Assembly: GCA_963749415.1 (NCBI GenBank)
Contig: CAVVMG010000001.1
Span: 1,922,001-1,986,000 of the forward strand
Source: JALYNX01 sp963749415
Lineage (GTDB): Bacteria; Actinomycetota; Acidimicrobiia; Spongiisociales; ZC4RG35
Length of the DNA stretch: 64,000 nucleotides
Reading direction: 5' to 3'
Numbering within the stretch: position 1 is the first letter of the stretch; each line of letters starts with the position of its first letter. The notes below the pieces were generated by a model. The model saw only the letters and a program-made list of their open reading frames with translations, ran no database searches and had not been told where the DNA came from. Positions 38,073 to 50,215 of the stretch are shown one piece after another. A program made the translations under genes and the position numbers.

Positions 38073-38810
38073 GTGAAGCCGGTCAGCCCCCGCAACCGGA
38101 GTGTGGTGGATGCCGCACGCCTCCACAGGGCCCGCGAGCGCTCATTGCGCGGTCAGACTCTCATCGAGGGACCGGCGCTACTTGCCGAAGCCATTCATGC
38201 CGGTGTGGTCCCGACCACGGTGTTCGTCCTGATGTCCGACATCGCGTCGCAGCGCCTCGTCGAAGAGCACCAGATCCCACTCGTCCTCATCGACGATGCC
38301 GGGCTGAACCGGCTGGCGGGGACCAAGAGCCCGCGGGGGCCGATTGGTGTGATCACCCAGCCCCAGCCTGGCACCACCTCTATCGACGGGATGCTGATTG
38401 CCTGGGGAGTTTCCGACCCGGGCAACGTGGGGACCATGATCCGCACCGCAGCTGCTTTCGGTTGGGGATTCGGGCACACCGACGGCACTGCCGACCCCTG
38501 GGCTCCCAAGGTGCTTCGTGCCGGGGCTGGGGCCCAGTTTCGGGCCCCAATCAGGCCGATCACCGATCTCGACCAGGTCCGGCAACTGGGATTCGAGCCG
38601 CTGGCCACCATCGTGAGCGGAGGGATATCACCTGACCAGTTGCCGTCTGGCCGCTATGCGGTTCTGATCGGGGAGGAAGCGTTCGGCTTGCCAGAGCCGG
38701 TCGTCTCGGGTTCGGCAGTCTCGATCACGATCGCCATGCCCGGAGGTACCGAGAGCCTCAACGCCGCGGTGGCCGCAGGGATGATCGTGTACGAGCTGTC
38801 CAAACACTGA
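38073..38810 (+). CDS. SpoU/TrmH-family RNA 2'-O-methyltransferase
   Basis: SAM-dependent SPOUT methyltransferase acting on rRNA or tRNA ribose. The 245 residues have a substrate-binding N-terminal domain (RARERSLRGQTLIEGPALLAEAI, seen as separate stretches) and the knotted C-terminal domain with motif 1 SDPGNVGTMIRTAAAFG, motif 2 VLIGEEAFGLPEPV and motif 3 GTESLNAAVAAGMIVYE. GTG 38073 is the first plausible start after rplT. The rplT-rRNA methyltransferase-pheST order is typical; the target nucleotide cannot be told. Confidence 0.9.
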   Translation: MKPVSPRNRSVVDAARLHRARERSLRGQTLIEGPALLAEAIHAGVVPTTVFVLMSDIASQRLVEEHQIPLVLIDDAGLNRLAGTKSPRGPIGVITQPQPGTTSIDGMLIAWGVSDPGNVGTMIRTAAAFGWGFGHTDGTADPWAPKVLRAGAGAQFRAPIRPITDLDQVRQLGFEPLATIVSGGISPDQLPSGRYAVLIGEEAFGLPEPVVSGSAVSITIAMPGGTESLNAAVAAGMIVYELSKH

Positions 38811-38837
38811 CGGCGACCCTCCTAACCTGCCGCCGAC

Positions 38838-39887
38838 ATGAATCCGATCGAGGCCCTCGAGGACGCCCTGAGTGGCGCCGCAGCCAGCATCGAAGGCGCA
38901 GCCTCGATCGAGGAGCTGGAACGGGTCGAGAGCTCCCTACTTGGGAAGGGCTCACGGGTCGGCGAGGTGCGGCGGGGGATGGGTGGCCTCGACCCCTCGG
39001 AGCGCCCCTTGGTCGGGGCCAGGCTCAACGAGGTCACCGAGAGCATCCAAGGCCTGATCGCCCAGCGCCGGGTGGCCCTGGAGCTGATCGAGGAGCGGTC
39101 CCGGCTCACCGACGACCGCATCGACGTCACCCTGGAATCGGTGTCCTTCCCCGAGGGATCACTGCATCTCATCCAGCAGACCATCGACGAGGTGGTCGAC
39201 ATCTTCGTCGGTCTCGGATATCGGGTGGCAGACGGTCCGGAAGCCGAGCTCGGCTGGTACAACTTCGACGCCCTGAATACTCCGCCGACCCATCCCAGCA
39301 GGCTGGAGTCGGACACGGTCTATCTCGACTACGGGGCAGCGGAGGATGAGGTCCTCCTCCGCACCCAGACCTCGCCGGTCCAGGTGCGTTGGATGGAGCA
39401 GCATCCGCCCCCCGTCTATGTGGTGGTTCCGGGCAAGGTCTACCGAAAGGAGACCACCGACGCGACCCACCTTCCGGTCTTCCACCAGGTCGAGGGGCTG
39501 GCGGTGGACACCTCGATCCGGTTCTCCGACCTCAAGGGGACCCTGGCCCATTTCTCCCAGGAGTTCTTCGGGCCGACCACCACCGTGCGCTTGCGCCCTC
39601 ACTTCTTTCCGTTCACCGAGCCCAGTGCCGAGCTCGACGTCTCTTGCTTCGCCTGTGACGGCGGAGAGCCGGGATGCCGGATCTGCGGGGGAGCGGGGTG
39701 GCTCGAGATGCTGGGCTGCGGGATGGTCGATCCCAACGTCCTGGAGGCCGTGGGCTACGACCCGGCGACCCTGTCCGGGTTCGCCTTCGGGATGGGAGTC
39801 GAGCGGCTGGCGATGGTCCGCCACGGCATCAACGACATCCGCCACTTCGTCGACAACGACCTCCGTTTCCTGAGCCAATTTCCATGA
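38838..39887 (+). CDS. pheS: Phenylalanyl-tRNA synthetase alpha subunit
   Basis: Catalytic subunit of the heterotetrameric PheRS. Of 349 residues, the first ~90 form the coiled-coil tRNA-binding arm, then the class II core: HPSRLESDTVYLDY region (usually HPAR), LLRTQTSPVQVRWM, GKVYRKETTDATHLPVFHQVEG (motif 2, seen across the segment) and motif 3 GFAFGMGVERLAMVRHGI. A CxxC-like insertion (CFACDGGEPGCRICGG) is present before motif 3. The stop overlaps pheT (ATGA). TAACCT at 38823 may be a -10. Confidence 0.96.
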   Translation: MNPIEALEDALSGAAASIEGAASIEELERVESSLLGKGSRVGEVRRGMGGLDPSERPLVGARLNEVTESIQGLIAQRRVALELIEERSRLTDDRIDVTLESVSFPEGSLHLIQQTIDEVVDIFVGLGYRVADGPEAELGWYNFDALNTPPTHPSRLESDTVYLDYGAAEDEVLLRTQTSPVQVRWMEQHPPPVYVVVPGKVYRKETTDATHLPVFHQVEGLAVDTSIRFSDLKGTLAHFSQEFFGPTTTVRLRPHFFPFTEPSAELDVSCFACDGGEPGCRICGGAGWLEMLGCGMVDPNVLEAVGYDPATLSGFAFGMGVERLAMVRHGINDIRHFVDNDLRFLSQFP

Positions 39888-42268
39888 AGGTCCCCCTGCG
39901 CTGGCTGCAGGAGTTCATCGAGCTCCCGACCACGGATGCCGCCGAGCTGTCCCTGGTCTTCGACATGGTGGGGCACAAAGTGGAGGGGTACGACGTCCTG
40001 GAGCGGGGTTGGAGCGATGTGGTCGTGGGGAGAGTCGAGACCATCGACGCCCATCCCGACGCGGACAAGATCCGTGTCTGCCAGGTGGACACGGGGTCCG
40101 GCCCTGAGCAGATCATCTGTGGCGCCTGGAACTTCTCCGAGGGCGCTCACGTGGCGGTCGCCCGGCCCGGAGCGGTGCTCGCCGGTGGGCTCGAGATCGG
40201 CCAGCGGACGATCCGGGGCGTCGAGTCGAACGGGATGATCTGCTCCGAGAAGGAGCTGGGACTGGGTGAGGACCACAGCGGGATCCTGGTCCTCGACGGT
40301 GAGCCAGAGCTGGGGAGAGACTTCTCCGATCTCGTCGAGCTCCCGGATGTGGTGTACGAGCTCGAGATCACACCCAACCGGCCTGATGCCATGTCCCTGC
40401 ACGGCATTGCTCGCGACCTCGGTGCCTACCTCGGCGTCGACCACACCATCCCGGAGCGTGTCCTGTTGACCGTCCCCGGGTCGATCGATATCGAAGTCGA
40501 GATCGAGGATCCACACGGTTGCCGCAGGTTCACCGGCCGGGAGATCCGGGGCGTGAAGATCGGGCGCTCACCACTATGGGTGCGGCACCGTCTGGCCAAA
40601 GCCGGGGTGAGGTCGATCTCGAATGTCGTCGACGTGACCAACTACGTGATGCTCGAGTTGGGCCACCCTCTCCATGCCTTCGATGCGGATTCGATCGTCG
40701 GGAGCCGCCTCGTGGTGAAGCGAGCGGCCTCCGGCGAGGAGTTGGAGACCCTGGATGGCGAGACCCGAGTGTTGACCGAGGAAGACCTCGTGATCTACGA
40801 CAGTCGGGGCCCGACCTCGATGTCGGGGACCATGGGCGGTGCCCGCTCCGAGGTTTCGGCCACCACGACGAATGTCCTGATGGAGGCCGCATCCTGGGAC
40901 CCGCCGACGATCATGTACATGTCCCGGCGCCACGGGCTGCGCTCGGAAGCCTCCACCCGCTTCGAGCGCGGTGTCGACCCCAACCTGGCCGACAGCGCCA
41001 ATCACCGGGCGGCTGCCATGGTGGTCGAACTGGCGGGCGGCTCGGTCCCGGAGTCCAGCCTCGACGTCATAGGGACCCGCCTCGACCCGGTGACGGTGGA
41101 GCTTGAGGTCTCCGAGGTCAACAGGATCATCGGTCCGGGCTTCGACCGCGATGAGGTGAGCGGGATCCTGGAGCGCCTCGGGATGTCCGTGGACGGCGAG
41201 GACCCGCTTCGGGTGCTGGTGCCCACCTACCGACCCGACGTGACCCGCCCCGCGGACCTGGTCGAGGAAGTGGCCCGGATCCACGGCTACGACAAGTTCG
41301 ACTCCACGGTGCCAATCGGGCCCGCCGGGGGGCTCACCACCAAACAGAGACGGCTCCGTAAGCTGCATTCCGCGCTCTCCGGCGTTGGCATCCACCAGGC
41401 GGTCACCCTGCCTTTCGTCGGCGAGGGTGATCTGGTCCGCCTCGGGATGCCGGTCGACACCCTCCTGCGGGTGAAGAACCCCCTGCGCGACGAGGAAGGG
41501 AGGCTCAGGCCGTCCCTGATCCCTGGCCTGCTCAACGCGGTCCGCTTCAACGTGTCCCGCGGAGCCGGGTCGGTCGCCCTGTTCGAGACCGGCCTCGTGT
41601 TCGCGGCACGGCCCTCGACCCTCGACCCACGCCTGCCCGAGCAGTTGGAACGTCTGAGCTGGGCCGTCACCGGCGGCTTCGGCCCTGAATTGCTCGGTGC
41701 CGGGACCATGGAAGCCGATGGCCCACTCTCCTTCGCCCTGCTCCGGCATGTGGTGGCGATGTTGGGCCTGAGGGAGGTAGTTCTGGCCCCGGCCACCCCC
41801 GCGGGCTACCACCCCGGCCGCGCCGCCGTGGTCGAGCTCGACGGGCAGGCGATAGGGCACGTCGGAGAGCTGAGCCCGACCGTGGCCAGGGCATACGAGA
41901 TACCGGGGCGGGTCGCAGTCGCCGAGTTGGACCTGGGGCCCTTGCTCATCCGAATCGAGACGCCCCAGGCCTCCTCGCCGTCTGTGTTCCCACCGGTTGA
42001 CTTCGACCTTTCGTTCCTGACCGACTCCGTCTCGGCAGTGGCCGACCTGGTTGCGGCCACGTCGTCCGCCGGGGGCGACCTGGTGGAGTCGGCTCATGTG
42101 TTCGATCTGTTCACCGGCGCCGGCGTGCCCGAGGGAAACCGCGCCGTGGCCGTCCGTTACCGGCTGCGCGCCCCTGACCGCACCCTCACCAACGAGGAAG
42201 TGGCACCGGTGCGCCAGGCCATGATCGACACGGCATCGGCGATGGGAGCAAGGCTGCGCGGCGCCTGA
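39884..42268 (+). CDS. pheT: Phenylalanyl-tRNA synthetase beta subunit
   Basis: Structural and editing subunit of PheRS. The 794 residues start at ATG 39884 (MKVPLRWLQEFIELP). Domains in order: EMAP-like tRNA-binding domain (~40-150, HPDADKIRVCQVDTG, GMICSEKELGLGEDHSGI), B3/B4 editing region (SISNVVDVTNYVMLELGHPL), B5 DNA-binding-like domain (PTYRPDVTRPADLVEEVARI), catalytic-like core, and the C-terminal ferredoxin-like anticodon domain (VFPPVDFDLSFLTDSV). The longer frame upstream lies inside pheS and is not conserved. Confidence 0.97.
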   Translation: MKVPLRWLQEFIELPTTDAAELSLVFDMVGHKVEGYDVLERGWSDVVVGRVETIDAHPDADKIRVCQVDTGSGPEQIICGAWNFSEGAHVAVARPGAVLAGGLEIGQRTIRGVESNGMICSEKELGLGEDHSGILVLDGEPELGRDFSDLVELPDVVYELEITPNRPDAMSLHGIARDLGAYLGVDHTIPERVLLTVPGSIDIEVEIEDPHGCRRFTGREIRGVKIGRSPLWVRHRLAKAGVRSISNVVDVTNYVMLELGHPLHAFDADSIVGSRLVVKRAASGEELETLDGETRVLTEEDLVIYDSRGPTSMSGTMGGARSEVSATTTNVLMEAASWDPPTIMYMSRRHGLRSEASTRFERGVDPNLADSANHRAAAMVVELAGGSVPESSLDVIGTRLDPVTVELEVSEVNRIIGPGFDRDEVSGILERLGMSVDGEDPLRVLVPTYRPDVTRPADLVEEVARIHGYDKFDSTVPIGPAGGLTTKQRRLRKLHSALSGVGIHQAVTLPFVGEGDLVRLGMPVDTLLRVKNPLRDEEGRLRPSLIPGLLNAVRFNVSRGAGSVALFETGLVFAARPSTLDPRLPEQLERLSWAVTGGFGPELLGAGTMEADGPLSFALLRHVVAMLGLREVVLAPATPAGYHPGRAAVVELDGQAIGHVGELSPTVARAYEIPGRVAVAELDLGPLLIRIETPQASSPSVFPPVDFDLSFLTDSVSAVADLVAATSSAGGDLVESAHVFDLFTGAGVPEGNRAVAVRYRLRAPDRTLTNEEVAPVRQAMIDTASAMGARLRGA

Positions 42269-42276
42269 GCATCGTT

Positions 42277-42840
42277 ATGGACCTTTCACGTCTCTTGGCC
42301 CAGGCACCGGACGTTGCGGCGCCACGTCTCCTCGGCTCCGTGCTGGTGTCGAACATCGGACAGCACGAGGTGAGCGTGCGCGTCACCGAGGTCGAGGCCT
42401 ATCGAGGCTCGGACGACCCGGCATCTCATGCCTTCCGCGGGCGCACCACGAGGAACGGCTCGATGTTCGAGCGCCCGGGAACCCTCTACGTGTACCGCTC
42501 CTACGGTGTCCATTGGTGCGCCAATGTGGCTGCCGGGCCCGAGGGCACGGGTTGGGGGATTCTGTTTCGGGGTGGCGAGGTGATCGGCGGGGAGGCAGGG
42601 GCCCGAGCCCGCCGTGGGGGGAGGCCGGACCTGGCCAATGGTCCCGGCAAGCTGACACAGGTGCTCGGGATCGATGGCGAGCATGACGGCGTCTATCTGC
42701 TTGATGATCCCTCACCGCTGCGCCTCGAGCCAGGTCCACCCCCGGAAGTGGTTATGGCCACGCCAAGGGTCGGGATCTCCAAAGCGCGCGACGTGCCCTG
42801 GCGATTCGTGGCTGCAACCCTGGCAGGCGCAGGTCGGTGA
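42277..42840 (+). CDS. mpg: DNA-3-methyladenine glycosylase (AAG/MPG family)
   Basis: Base excision repair glycosylase for alkylated purines. The 187 residues show VTEVEAYRGSDDPASHAFRG with the catalytic Glu, RNGSMFERPGTLYVYRSYG with the base-intercalating Tyr, CANVAAGPEG and the LANGPGKLTQVLGI motif. It lies nine bases after pheT, before tyrS, and is probably co-transcribed. No adjacent alkylation-response regulator is seen. Confidence 0.94.
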   Translation: MDLSRLLAQAPDVAAPRLLGSVLVSNIGQHEVSVRVTEVEAYRGSDDPASHAFRGRTTRNGSMFERPGTLYVYRSYGVHWCANVAAGPEGTGWGILFRGGEVIGGEAGARARRGGRPDLANGPGKLTQVLGIDGEHDGVYLLDDPSPLRLEPGPPPEVVMATPRVGISKARDVPWRFVAATLAGAGR

Positions 42841-42871
42841 GAGGGCGCTGACGGTTTACCCTCTCCGGGCG

Positions 42872-44062
42872 ATGAGCCCCGCCGAACAACTCTCCTTGCT
42901 CTTGCGCCATTCCGACAAGGTGGTCCCTGAGGATGGGCTCCTGGCCAAGTTGGAGACCGGACGCAAGCTGAGAGTGAAGCTCGGCCTCGATCCGACCGCT
43001 CCCTCCGTGACGCTGGGCTGGGCCGTCGTGCTCCGCAAGCTGAGGCACTTTCAGGAGCTAGGGCACACCGCGGTGTTGATCGTCGGCGACTTCACCGCCC
43101 GGGTCGGCGACCCATCGCTGAAGAGCGAGACTCGCAAGCGACTGAGCGCCGACGAGGTCGATGGCTACGCGGAGAACGTCCTCAGCCAATTCCGGCGGGT
43201 GCTCCTCGAGGAGAACCTCGAGATTCGGCGCAACTCGGAGTGGCTGGGGTCACTGGACATGCCCGGCCTCCTGGAGCTGACTTCGGCAGCCACCGTCGCT
43301 CAGATGTTGGAGCGCTCCGATTTCGCCACCCGGTATCAAGAGGGGAGCCCGATCTCCGTCATGGAGTTCCTCTACCCGTTGCTCCAGGGATACGACTCGG
43401 TCGCCGTCGAAGCCGATGTCGAGCTCGGCGGCAGCGACCAGTTGTGGAACCTGATGATGGGGAGGGTGGTCCAAGAGCGGTACGGGCTGGAGCCCCAGGT
43501 GGCGTTGACCATGCCCCTCCTCGTCGGCACCGATGGGGCCAGGAAGATGTCCCAGTCGCTGGGCAACTACATCGGCGTCGAAGATGAGCCCGCCGAGATG
43601 TTCGGGAAGACCATGAGCATTCCGGACACTGCCATGGCTGAATGGTTCGCCCTGGCAGCCGACTTCGACCCTGCCGAGGTGCAGTCGATCGTCAGCGGCC
43701 TCGCCGATGGCGCCCTGCATCCCGCTGAGACCAAGCGTCGCCTGGCTCGGGCGATCACCGTCCTCTACTGGGGTGAGGAGGCGGCGATGACGGCCGAGGC
43801 CGGCTTCGACCGGGTGTTCCGGGAAGGGGGAATACCCGAGGAAATCGAGTCGTTTTCGATGTCGGATTCGGATCCGGTCCCTCTGCCCGGTCTGCTCCGG
43901 GACGCCATCGGCATCTCCGGTTCCGAGGCTCGCCGGCTGATCCGACAGGGGGCGGTGCGGGTCGACGGACAGGTGCTGGAGGCCGACGAGGTCCCCAGAG
44001 AGACGCTTGCCGGCCGGGTGCTCCAGGTCGGGAAACGGCGGTTCGTCCGGCTCTCCGAATGA
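42872..44062 (+). CDS. tyrS: Tyrosyl-tRNA synthetase
   Basis: Class I synthetase for tRNA-Tyr. ATG 42872 is chosen from the conserved start MSPAEQLSLLLRHSDKVV; the upstream frame overlaps mpg. Of 396 residues, the HIGH-equivalent lies in GLDPTAPSVTLGWAVVLRKL, the Tyr-recognition region in DVELGGSDQLWNLMMGR, the KMSKS-equivalent in ARKMSQSLGNYIG, and a C-terminal S4 RNA-binding domain in SGSEARRLIRQGAVRVDG. The motif pattern is the shorter TyrZ-like type. The rRNA promoter overlaps its stop. Confidence 0.95.
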   Translation: MSPAEQLSLLLRHSDKVVPEDGLLAKLETGRKLRVKLGLDPTAPSVTLGWAVVLRKLRHFQELGHTAVLIVGDFTARVGDPSLKSETRKRLSADEVDGYAENVLSQFRRVLLEENLEIRRNSEWLGSLDMPGLLELTSAATVAQMLERSDFATRYQEGSPISVMEFLYPLLQGYDSVAVEADVELGGSDQLWNLMMGRVVQERYGLEPQVALTMPLLVGTDGARKMSQSLGNYIGVEDEPAEMFGKTMSIPDTAMAEWFALAADFDPAEVQSIVSGLADGALHPAETKRRLARAITVLYWGEEAAMTAEAGFDRVFREGGIPEEIESFSMSDSDPVPLPGLLRDAIGISGSEARRLIRQGAVRVDGQVLEADEVPRETLAGRVLQVGKRRFVRLSE

Positions 44063-44064
44063 AC

Positions 44065-44092
44065 TTGACTAGGTGGGGGATGTCGTTACTAT
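44065..44092 (+). promoter_or_regulatory. Candidate rRNA operon promoter
   Basis: TTGACT (44065-44070) and TACTAT (44087-44092) are separated by 16 bases, giving a near-consensus sigma-70-type promoter that begins three bases after the tyrS stop. Predicted start ~44099, about 320 nt before mature 16S. No second promoter of equal quality is seen in the leader. Confidence 0.65.
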
Positions 44093-44098
44093 TCGACG

Positions 44099-44418
44099 TC
44101 CGGCCCGGGAGCACTCCCGGGTTGCCCACCAAACAGGTGAGGCGCTTGTCTCGCGCTCAGCGCGATTGACGTATGTAACGGGTCAGCGATCTGATCGTCG
44201 GCCTGCCCATGCCAAGCGGTGGGAGCAACTTGGGCTCCTTGACAACTGAACAATGTGCCAAAAGCCAGCAAGCGCACGTCACCTTGCCGAGTGATCGGTC
44301 CGGTGGCGGGCATTGCAAGCAATCGAAAGCTCTCGGACCCCTCACGGGTCCGAGAACCCAATTGCAAACACTTTGATGACAGGAGTGGGCATCGTCTTCG
44401 GACGGAGCCCGTGAATGT
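44099..44418 (+). other. rRNA leader with hairpins and 16S processing-stem strand
   Basis: This 320-nt non-coding leader holds a CCCGGGAG/CTCCCGGG hairpin (44104-44121), a perfect 10-bp TCTCGGACCC/GGGTCCGAGA hairpin (44331-44355), and a 25-nt strand (44235-44259, containing CCTTGACAACTGAACAATG) complementary with one mismatch to 46118-46142 in the spacer. That pairing would enclose pre-16S rRNA as an RNase III-type processing stem. No open reading frame is supported. Confidence 0.7.
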
Positions 44419-45947
<1,529 letters not shown>

Positions 45948-46225
45948 CTAAGGAGCATTAACGAAACCGGCTTGATTGCCCGGTTTCCAGCTTCTAGTTG
46001 ATCTGCTGGCTACTCGCTCTGACACTCGAGATGACTCTGTGGGTGGAACAAGCAAGCTCAGACCGCTCGCGGTAGGAGAAGCTTGGATGAGCCCACACCG
46101 GGATCCGAGTACAGACGGGCACATTGTTCAGTTGTGAAGGAGTTCCAGACCTCTTCGAGGTCGAACGCCTTCCAGGCAACTTGAGAACTGCATAGCGAGC
46201 ACAATATTGTCTTGGATTCTCTGAT
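45948..46225 (+). other. 16S-23S internal transcribed spacer without tRNA genes
   Basis: A 278-nt spacer. No tRNA (no T-loop or acceptor pairing) is present. It contains the 3' strand of the 16S processing stem (46118-46142), a boxA-like TTGAGAACTGCAT near 46181-46193 and the 5' strand of the 23S processing stem (46189-46219), which pairs with 49976-50003 after 23S. Confidence 0.8.
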
Positions 46226-46765
46226 ATTCAAGCTACTAAGAGTTAACGGTGGATGCCTTGGCGCTAGAAGCCGATGAAGGACGTGGCAGGCTGCGAAAAG
46301 CCTCGGGAAGCTGTCAAGCAAGCGTCGATCCGAGGATGTCCGAATGGGGAAACCCGGCTGGGGTCATGCCCAGTCACACCGGTCTGAACACATAGGGCCG
46401 GTTGAGGTAACCAGGGGAACTGAAACATCTCAGTACTCTGAGGAAAAGAAAGCAAAAGCGACTCCCTGAGTAGTGGCGAGCGAAACGGGATCAGCCTAAA
46501 CCTATGCAGTGTGATAACCCGGTGGTGTTGCTGTATTTGGTGTCGTGGGGCCCATGCCTCGGTGCACCGGCATCGAGCTGAAGATACAAAGACGGCGGTT
46601 AGTCGAACCCAGATGGAAAGCTGGGCCACAGCAGGTAACAGCCCTGTAGATGAAAACCGACCGACCTTCAGATTGGAGTCCCCAAGTATCACGGAGGATA
46701 TTCCGTGTGAATCTGCGAGAACCACCTCGTAAGGCTAAGTACTTCCTAGCGACCGATAGCGGACT

Positions 46766-46796
<31 letters not shown>

Positions 46797-48268
46797 GGCG
46801 AGGGGAGTGAAATAGTACCTGAAACCGTTAACTTACAAGCAGTGGGAGGGATCTTCGGATCCTGACCGCCTGCCTTTTGAAGAATGAGCCGGCGAGTTAC
46901 CGGTATGTGGCGAGATTAAGGCGTGAGCCGTAGTCGAAGCGAAAGCGAGTCTGAATAGGGCGCATAGTCGCATGCCGTAGACCCGAAGCCGAGTGATCTA
47001 TCCATGGGCAGGGTGAAGCGAGGGTAAGACCTCGTGAAGGCCCGAACCCACCAAGGTTGAAAACTTGGGGGATGACCTGTGGATAGGGGTGAAAGGCCAA
47101 ACAAACTCGGCGATAGCTGGTTCTCCCCGAAATAGCTTTAGGGCTAGCGTCGTATGTTCCGTATTGGGGGTAGAGCACTGATTGGACAAGGGGGCCTACA
47201 AGCTTACCAACTTCAGTCAAACTCCGAATCTCAATGCGCAAAGTGCGGCAGTCAGACTACGTGGGATAAGCTTCGTGGTCGAAAGGGAAACAGCCCAGAT
47301 CGTCAGCTAAGGCCCCCAAGTGTGTACTAAGTGGGAAACGATGTGGAGTTGCTCAAACAGCCAGGATGTTGGCTTAGAAGCAGCCACCATTTAAAGAGTG
47401 CGTAACAGCTCACTGGTCGAGTGATTCTGCGCGGAAAATGTAACGGGGCTCAAGTACACCGCCGAAGCTACGGGATTCAGCATTAGCTGGATCGGTAGGG
47501 GAGCGTCGTGTTGCCAGCGAAGCGGCGGCGGAAGCCAGCCGTGGAGGCGTCACGAGTGCGAATGCCGGCATGAGTAGCGAATGAAGAGTGAGAATCTCTT
47601 CCGCCGAATGTCCAAGGGTTCCTGGGGAAGGTTCGTCCGCCCAGGGTAAGTCGGGACCTAAGGTGAGGCCGAGAGGCGTAGTCGATGGACGACCGGTTGA
47701 TATTCCGGTACCACTCTGCGTGCGCCAAGGCCGAATCTGGTTTGCTAAGGAAAGCCCTTCGGGGCCTACCAACCCAGCCAGTACTAGGTCAGCGATGGAG
47801 TGACGGGGAAGGCTAGACGGACCCGGGCGATGGTTGTTCCCGGGGTAAGCGTGTGGGCGAGGTCCAGGCAAATCCGGACCTCATTAAGCCGAGGCGTGAT
47901 GCCGAGCCGATTCAGGCGAAGCCGTTGAAGCCATACCTCCAAGAAAAGCTTCTAGCGAGCACTCAGGGTGCCCGTACCCCAAACCGACACAGGTGGACAG
48001 GTAGAGAATACCAAGGCGAGCGAGTTAACTCTGGTTAAGGAATTCGGCAAAATAGCTCCGTAACTTCGGGAGAAGGAGCGCCCCGGTAAGGTGAAGGACT
48101 TCGCGTCCTGAGCTTGAGGGGGCCGCAGTGACCAGACCCAAGCGACTGTTTACCAAAAACACAGCAGCGTGCGAAGTCGCAAGACGATGTATACGCTGTG
48201 ACGCCTGCCCGGTGCTGGAAGGTTAAGTGGATAGGTTAGCTTCGGCAAAGCCTTGAAACTAAGCCCCA

Positions 48269-49057
<789 letters not shown>

Positions 49058-49567
49058 CGACTTGGGTACTGTCTCAACCAGAGACTCGGCGAAATTGCAG
49101 TGTGAGTAAAGATGCTCACTACCTGCGGCAGGACGGAAAGACCCCGGAACCTTTACTGTAGCTTGACATTGGTGTCTGGCGTGTGATGTGCAGGATAGGT
49201 GGGAGGCTAAGAAGCGGAGGCGCTAGCTTTCGTGGAGCCAACGTTGAAATACCACCCTTCTCATGACGGCCATCTAACTTCGGTCCGTAATCCGGATCAG
49301 GGACAGTGTCTGGTAGGCAGTTTCACTGGGGCGGTGGCCTCCTAAAGTGTAACGGAGGCGCCCAAAGGTTCCCTCAGTCTGGTCGGCAATCAGACGACGA
49401 GTGTAAATGCACAAGGGAGCTTGACTGCGAGACCTACAAGTCGAGCAGGGACGAAAGTCGGGATTAGTGATCCCATGGTGGCACGTGGGTGCGCCATGGC
49501 TCAACGGCTAAAAGGTACTCCGGGGATAACAGGCTTATACCCCCCAAGAGTCCATATCGACGGGGGT

Positions 49568-49645
<78 letters not shown>

Positions 49646-49652
49646 CGGCACA

Positions 49653-49699
<47 letters not shown>

Positions 49700-49723
49700 C
49701 AGGCGCAGGAAGTTTGAGAGGAG

Positions 49724-49755
<32 letters not shown>

Positions 49756-49975
49756 TACCTCTGGTGTGCGAGTTGTACTGCCAAGTGCACGGCTCGTTGG
49801 CTATGTACGGACGGGATAAGCGCTGAAGGCATCTAAGTGCGAAGCCCACCTCGAGATGAGACTTCCCACCCGTAAGGGTTAAGGCCCCTGGTAGAAGACC
49901 AGGTTGATAGGCCGGACGTGTAAGCGCAGTAATGCGTTCAGCGGACCGGTACTAATAGGCCGAGGGCTTGAGTTT

Positions 49976-50033
49976 GAATTCAAGACACATGTGCTCGCTA
50001 TGGAGTGCTCGGGTTGCCGGGTCACTCGAAGAT
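49976..50033 (+). other. 23S-5S spacer with 23S processing-stem strand
   Basis: The stretch 49976-50003 is complementary, with a few mismatches, to 46189-46219 upstream of 23S (shared core AGCGAGCACA / TGTGCTCGCT). This would form the pre-23S processing stem. No other feature is visible before 5S. Confidence 0.7.
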
Positions 50034-50155
50034 TTGTCCGGTGGCTAGAGCGGCGAGGAACCACCCGTTCCCATTCCGAACACGGAAGTGAAACTCACCA
50101 GCGCCGATGGTACTTGGGGAGCAATCCCCTGGGAGAGTAGGTCACCGCCGGGCAA
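50034..50155 (+). rRNA. rrf: 5S ribosomal RNA
   Basis: About 120 nt. The terminal stem pairs TTGTCCGG (50034-50041) with CCGGGCAA (50148-50155). Internal landmarks are CCACCCGTTCCCATTCCGAA with CACGGAAGTGAAA and the GGGAGAGTAGGTCACCGCC 3' part. Exact ends may differ by two or three bases. Confidence 0.93.
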
Positions 50156-50165
50156 TTACCGTCGA

Positions 50166-50198
50166 GGGGCCGCCGACTAGCGTTGGCGGCCCCTTTTT
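50166..50198 (+). terminator. Rho-independent terminator of the rRNA operon
   Basis: A perfect nine-pair stem GGGGCCGCC (50166-50174) and GGCGGCCCC (50185-50193) with a ten-base loop is followed by five T (50194-50198). It lies 11 bases after 5S and before the next gene's GTG at 50216. Confidence 0.9.
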
Positions 50199-50215
50199 CA
50201 TGGAACGGGGGATAG

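Noticed and set aside
45948..46225. Possible tRNA genes in the 16S-23S spacer
   Set aside because: No T-loop GTTCRANNC block or acceptor-stem pairing; the sequence is explained by processing stems and a boxA-like site.
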